Of a stretch of 7,615 bases of DNA, positions 5,414 through 7,615 are shown piece after piece. How positions within the stretch are numbered: the stretch's first letter is position 1; the number at the start of each line of letters is the position of its first letter. The stretch comes from Candidatus Bathyarchaeota archaeon. GTDB lineage: Archaea > Thermoproteota > DRAE01. Location: NCBI GenBank assembly GCA_011041895.1, contig DRAE01000045.1, positions 1 through 7,615 on the forward strand. Direction: 5' to 3'. Under the pieces are notes generated by a model. It did no database searches. It had not been told where the DNA came from and worked only from the letters and a program-made list of their open reading frames with translations. Position numbers and translations under genes: made by a program.

Positions 5414-6407
5414 ATGTTTAAGGAGGAGTTTTATTTCAGGTCATCAGAGGAATCTACAGATTACTCCTATGGATACAATCCATACCATCGTCCATTAGAC
5501 ATGTACATTAAAAATGGCGTGATAAACCTTGACAAGCCTAGAGGCCCCTCAAGTCATCAGGTTACAAGCTGGGTACGTGAAATCCTAGAGATCAAAAAGA
5601 TTGGCCACGCGGGGACCCTAGACATTTGAGGGAAATCCCCGCGTGACCGGCATTCTACCAATTCTACTAGAGAACGCCAGGAAAGTAGTGAATCTACTGC
5701 TGACATCGAGCAAGGAATACATCTGCATAATGAGGTTGCACAGGAAAGTGGATGAAGACAAGCTAATAGAGATCGTCAGGGAGTTCAGAGGACAGATATA
5801 CCAGATTCCGCCAAGAAAATCAGCGATCAAGAGAAGGTTGCGAGTTAGAACAATATACCAGCTAAACGTCTTGGAAATAGATATGCCCTTTGTTCTCATG
5901 CACATAGAGTGTGAAGCCGGAGTCTACATTAGAAAGCTATGCTACGACATCGGTGAAGCCCTTGGATGTGGAGCAAACATGTATAAGCTGCGAAGAATTA
6001 GAAGCGGAGTCTTCAAGGAAGATGAGACAATGGTGACATTGCATGATATCAGAGACGCCTATGAAATATACAAGGAAACCGGCGACGAAAGCCTATTGAG
6101 GAAAGTTATACGGCCAATGGAGTACGCGCTCCAAGAATTTCATAAAGTGTTCATAAAGGACTCAGCGGTTTCAGCTATATGCCATGGAGCACAGCTTGCA
6201 ACACCAGGCATAGTAAAGGTAAGTAAGGGAATAAAACAGGGAGACCCCGTCGTAATATACACGTTGAAAGGAGAAGCCGTAGCCATAGGAGAAGCCCTAA
6301 TGTCCTCAGAGGACATGATTAAGAAAAGAAGGGCAACATGCGTTAAGACGATAAGGGTTTTAATGGATAAAAGTCTCTATCCTAAAATGTGGAAAAGAAC
6401 TCATTGA
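5414..6407 (+). CDS. cbf5: Cbf5 tRNA/rRNA pseudouridine synthase, with a spliced intron: join(5414..5621,5635..6407)
   Basis: Catalytic subunit of archaeal H/ACA ribonucleoproteins (with Nop10, L7Ae and Gar1), which isomerises uridine to pseudouridine in rRNA and can act on tRNA U55. Read directly, the frame hits TGA at 5627-5629 after residue 71, and the rest of the protein continues in another frame. Excising 13 nt gives 981 nt and 326 residues, normal for archaeal Cbf5. The spliced product has RPLDMYIKNGVINLDKPRGP (26-45), the catalytic motif GHAGTLDPRVTG with Asp70, IPPRKSAIKRRLR, the ECEAGVYIRKL motif with conserved Tyr and Arg, and a C-terminal PUA domain (about 240-315) ending LYPKMWK. 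The ATG at 5414 lies 2 nt after the eL14 stop without a clear Shine-Dalgarno, so coupling is likely. Both exons are intact and well conserved, which argues against a pseudogene. Confidence 0.93.
5606..5645 (+). other. Bulge-helix-bulge (BHB) splicing motif in cbf5 pre-mRNA
   Basis: The RNA can fold as follows. The outer exon helix CACGCGGGGA (5606-5615) pairs perfectly with TCCCCGCGTG (5636-5645), 10 bp. The central helix CCCT (5616-5619) pairs with AGGG (5629-5632), 4 bp. The two 3-nt bulges lie on opposite strands, AGA (5620-5622) and AAA (5633-5635). The inner loop is closed by one possible C5623-G5628 pair. A 4-bp helix flanked by 3-nt bulges on opposite strands is the canonical substrate of the archaeal tRNA splicing endonuclease (EndA). 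The only departure is the near-absence of an inner intron helix. Confidence 0.88.
5622..5634 (+). other. Predicted 13-nt archaeal pre-mRNA intron in cbf5
   Basis: Cutting inside both bulges removes ACATTTGAGGGAA and joins G5621 to A5635, giving CTA-GAT-CCC-CGC-GTG (Leu-Asp-Pro-Arg-Val). Because A5622 and A5635 are identical, cutting one base later (5623-5635) gives the same mRNA, so the exact borders are ambiguous by 1 nt. Cutting one base earlier would change the catalytic Asp to Asn. The intron is phase 1, carries an in-frame TGA, and has a length not divisible by three, so an unspliced mRNA yields only a 71-residue fragment. Confidence 0.87.
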
Positions 6408-6462
6408 TTTTACTAAGCTGAACTTCAATCTTGTGATAATAGGAAGGGAACATACAGTATGC

Positions 6463-6473
6463 TTGTTTTCTTT
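6463..6473 (+). terminator. Weak candidate T-rich terminator after cbf5
   Basis: TTGTTTTCTTT lies about 60 nt after the cbf5 stop and before the feo promoter. Archaeal transcription can end at T-rich tracts without a hairpin, and the ribosomal-protein operon should end somewhere between 6408 and the feo promoter. No stable stem precedes it; the nearby CATACAGTATG palindrome (6451-6461) leaves a 1-nt loop. Confidence 0.3.
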
Positions 6474-6496
6474 ACATGCAATAGCAGTCGATTAAG

Positions 6497-6504
6497 TTTT
6501 ATAT
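6497..6504 (+). promoter_or_regulatory. TATA box of the feoAB promoter
   Basis: TTTTATAT matches the archaeal TATA element and lies in the only sizeable gene-free gap of the window. Purines (AAG, 6494-6496) directly upstream could be part of a BRE, though the match is partial. Transcription would begin about 25 nt downstream (around 6524-6530), leaving a leader of about 35 nt that contains the feoA ribosome-binding site. Confidence 0.6.
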
Positions 6505-6511
6505 TGTAATA

Positions 6512-6525
6512 TTAGATAAATCTAA
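6512..6525 (+). promoter_or_regulatory. DtxR/IdeR-like operator 1 upstream of feoA
   Basis: TTAGATAAATCTAA is a perfect inverted repeat (TTAGAT, 2-nt spacer, ATCTAA). It resembles the TTAGGT...ACCTAA half-sites bound by metal-dependent DtxR/IdeR/MntR-family repressors. It lies between the TATA box and the predicted transcription start, where a bound repressor would block RNA polymerase. The gene it controls, iron uptake, is the expected target. The regulator is not in this window. Confidence 0.65.
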
Positions 6526-6527
6526 CA

Positions 6528-6547
6528 ATGTTAGATATACCTAACAT
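6528..6547 (+). promoter_or_regulatory. DtxR/IdeR-like operator 2 upstream of feoA
   Basis: The core TTAGATATACCTAA (6531-6544) repeats operator 1 with its centre exactly 19 nt downstream, nearly two helical turns. It is extended by ATG/CAT flanks so that the arms ATGTTAGATA and TACCTAACAT form a 20-nt palindrome with one mismatched position. The right half-site ACCTAA matches the DtxR consensus half exactly. It overlaps or just follows the predicted transcription start, so the pair would cooperate to repress feoAB when iron is ample. Confidence 0.65.
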
Positions 6548-6549
6548 CT

Positions 6550-6555
6550 GGAGGT
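6550..6555 (+). promoter_or_regulatory. Shine-Dalgarno site of feoA
   Basis: GGAGGT at 6550-6555, 6 nt before the ATG at 6562, is one of the strongest ribosome-binding sites in the window. It fits a leadered first gene of a new operon. Confidence 0.75.
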
Positions 6556-6561
6556 CAAAAC

Positions 6562-6795
6562 ATGCCTAACCTTAGATCCCTAGAAATTAAGGAGTTCATT
6601 ATGTTACCGGGCACAAAGCTGGATCTTAAGTTATTAAACAGGCTCACATCAATGGGTCTCGTCCCCGGTAGGCGGATCTCGGTGATATCTAAGGGGAAGT
6701 CGGGAATCCTCCTAGAAGTGGATAACTCTATGATATTTGTGAGCAGAGAGATGCTACGCTTATTATTCTGCCAGGTGGACGATCGTGAACGCTAA
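6562..6795 (+). CDS. feoA: FeoA-like SH3-domain protein of ferrous iron transport
   Basis: Small cytosolic protein that works with the FeoB transporter in Fe(II) uptake; its exact role in the family is unsettled. The 77 residues match the FeoA SH3-like fold: LPGTKLDLKLLNRLTSMGLVPGRRISVI corresponds to the family pattern of a helix with Leu-x-x-MGL-x-PG followed by a strand (about residues 15-42), then GILLEVDNSMIFVSREMLRLLF for the remaining strands and short helix. It is the first gene after the regulated promoter region. Its end overlaps the feoB start by 11 nt, showing that they are co-transcribed. It is short but complete. Confidence 0.88.
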   Translation: MPNLRSLEIKEFIMLPGTKLDLKLLNRLTSMGLVPGRRISVISKGKSGILLEVDNSMIFVSREMLRLLFCQVDDRER

Positions 6796-7615
6796 AGTTG
6801 TTCTCTTCGGTCATCCAAATGTTGGAAAATCTATTCTATTTAACCAACTGACAGGTCTCACAGCTACAGTTTCTAACTATCCGGGAACAACGGTTGAGGT
6901 CTATGAGGGAAAAGTAAAGGTTGAGGGCTTCCATTTAAGGATATTAGACGCTCCCGGAGCTTATTCACTGTTAGCTACAAATGAGGCAGAGGACGTAGCT
7001 AGGAGGCTGCTGTTTGAGGATAGGCCAGACATGATAATTCAAGTAGCAGATGCTACCAGTCTCAGAAGACATCTCTATCTAACGCTCGAGCTAATGGAGC
7101 TTGGCTTACCTCTCATACTTGTGCTCAACCAAGTAGATAGAGCTGAAAGAGCAGGAATAAAAATCGACAGAGAAAAATTAGAGCAGATACTGGGAGTTCC
7201 CGTAGTTGAGACGGCTGCTGTCGAGGGAAGAGGAATTAAAGAGCTCTTGAATGCTGTCGTCAACGTTTTAAGGAGCAAGAAAGCACCAAACCCTCCTAAA
7301 CTACCCTCTGAGATAAGAAGACATCTTGCTAAGCTTGAAGAATGTCTCAGCGACAGGCTTCCCTCTAAACTAAGGATATCCAAGAGAGCCTTAGCTTCCC
7401 TAATAGCATTAGGCGATAGAGAATTCAGCTATTTAGCCGAGAATCTGCCCAACAAGCTTAGGGAGCATCTTGAGAGTCTTGGCAGGGATCTGGTACTAGC
7501 GAGAGCCGAGCTAGCTGATACCATTTACAAAAGAGTTATAGTAAGTGAAAAAAAGGCCCTTAAACCTAGCACCATCGATCGCTTATTAGTGAAGCCGGTA
7601 ACGGGTCTGATACTA
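6785..7615 (+). CDS. feoB: FeoB ferrous iron transporter, N-terminal GTPase part (3' end outside window)
   Basis: Membrane Fe(II) transporter with an N-terminal cytosolic G domain. The frame is open for 277 residues to the window edge. G1 is GHPNVGKS (9-16), G2 falls in VSNYPGTTVE (29-38, family form xxNxPGxTVE), G3 is DAPG (55-58) followed by AYSL, G4 is NQVD (115-118), and G5 lies near TAAVEGRGI (143-151). A helical spacer (about 170-255) follows, and the last residues DRLLVKPVTGL resemble the segment leading into the first transmembrane Gate region, which is beyond the window. The GTG at 6785 is chosen because it places the G1 loop at the normal position and has AGGTG (6773-6777) 7 nt upstream, within the end of feoA. 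G4 has Gln in place of the more common Met. Confidence 0.93.
   Translation, partial: MNAKVVLFGHPNVGKSILFNQLTGLTATVSNYPGTTVEVYEGKVKVEGFHLRILDAPGAYSLLATNEAEDVARRLLFEDRPDMIIQVADATSLRRHLYLTLELMELGLPLILVLNQVDRAERAGIKIDREKLEQILGVPVVETAAVEGRGIKELLNAVVNVLRSKKAPNPPKLPSEIRRHLAKLEECLSDRLPSKLRISKRALASLIALGDREFSYLAENLPNKLREHLESLGRDLVLARAELADTIYKRVIVSEKKALKPSTIDRLLVKPVTGLIL

Noticed and set aside
5606..5645. The inverted repeat as an intrinsic transcription terminator
   Set aside because: No T-rich tract follows, it lies in the middle of a gene, and the opposed 3-nt bulges fit a splicing motif better.
5414..6407. cbf5 as a frameshifted pseudogene or two separate genes, the second starting at GTG 5643
   Set aside because: Both parts are well conserved, the junction falls exactly in a canonical BHB fold, and 13-nt removal restores the family motif precisely. 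The GTG at 5643 is Val73 inside that motif and has no ribosome-binding site of its own.
5414..6407. Programmed ribosomal frameshifting as the explanation for cbf5
   Set aside because: No slippery heptamer is visible at the stop. A single shift would insert foreign residues (from the FEGN-like reading) into the catalytic motif, whereas splicing gives the exact family sequence.
6451..6461. CATACAGTATG palindrome as an operator or terminator stem
   Set aside because: It is a single copy, and its 1-nt loop cannot form a hairpin. It differs from the DtxR-like sites and could easily occur by chance in this AT-rich gap.
6528..6569. 13-residue upstream open frame overlapping the feoA start
   Set aside because: It has no Shine-Dalgarno, lies within operator 2 and the feoA ribosome-binding site, and could start upstream of or at the transcription start.

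Overview
The window reads as a stretch of an archaeal chromosome, most likely from a thermophilic member of the Thermoproteota (Crenarchaeota). The reasons are the protein types (archaeal uL18, uS5, uL30, uL15, SecY, AdkA-type adenylate kinase, DUF106, archaeal Cmk, eL14, Cbf5), Shine-Dalgarno sites that fit the archaeal 16S end, frequent AGA/AGG/ATA codons, and an apparent bulge-helix-bulge (BHB) mRNA intron in cbf5. Published cbf5 introns come from the orders Desulfurococcales and Sulfolobales, so a relative of those is the best guess. I cannot name a genus from sequence alone.

Positions 1-6407 are the distal end of the ribosomal-protein/spc-like supercluster, all on the + strand and tightly packed: uL18 (5' end cut off by the window), uS5, uL30, uL15, secY, adkA, a DUF106 membrane protein, cmk, eL14 and cbf5. 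Neighbouring genes overlap or lie within about 15 nt. The region makes large- and small-subunit ribosomal proteins, the Sec translocon channel, a probable YidC/EMC3-like membrane insertase, two nucleoside monophosphate kinases, and the pseudouridine synthase of H/ACA RNPs.

The most notable point is in cbf5. Read directly, the frame stops after residue 71 and resumes in another frame 14 nt later. The junction folds into a full BHB: a 10-bp outer helix, a 3-nt bulge, a 4-bp central helix and a second 3-nt bulge. Removing 13 nt (5622-5634, or equivalently 5623-5635) restores one 326-residue Cbf5 with the family motif GHAGTLDPRVTG. The catalytic Asp codon is then assembled across the splice junction. 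This looks like a minimal archaeal pre-mRNA intron, not a broken gene.

Positions 6408-6561 are non-coding. They hold a weak candidate terminator, then a TATA box, two DtxR/IdeR-like palindromic operators around the predicted transcription start, and a strong Shine-Dalgarno site. These lead into feoA and feoB (feoB is cut off by the window end), a ferrous-iron uptake operon that is probably repressed by a metal-sensing DtxR-family regulator.
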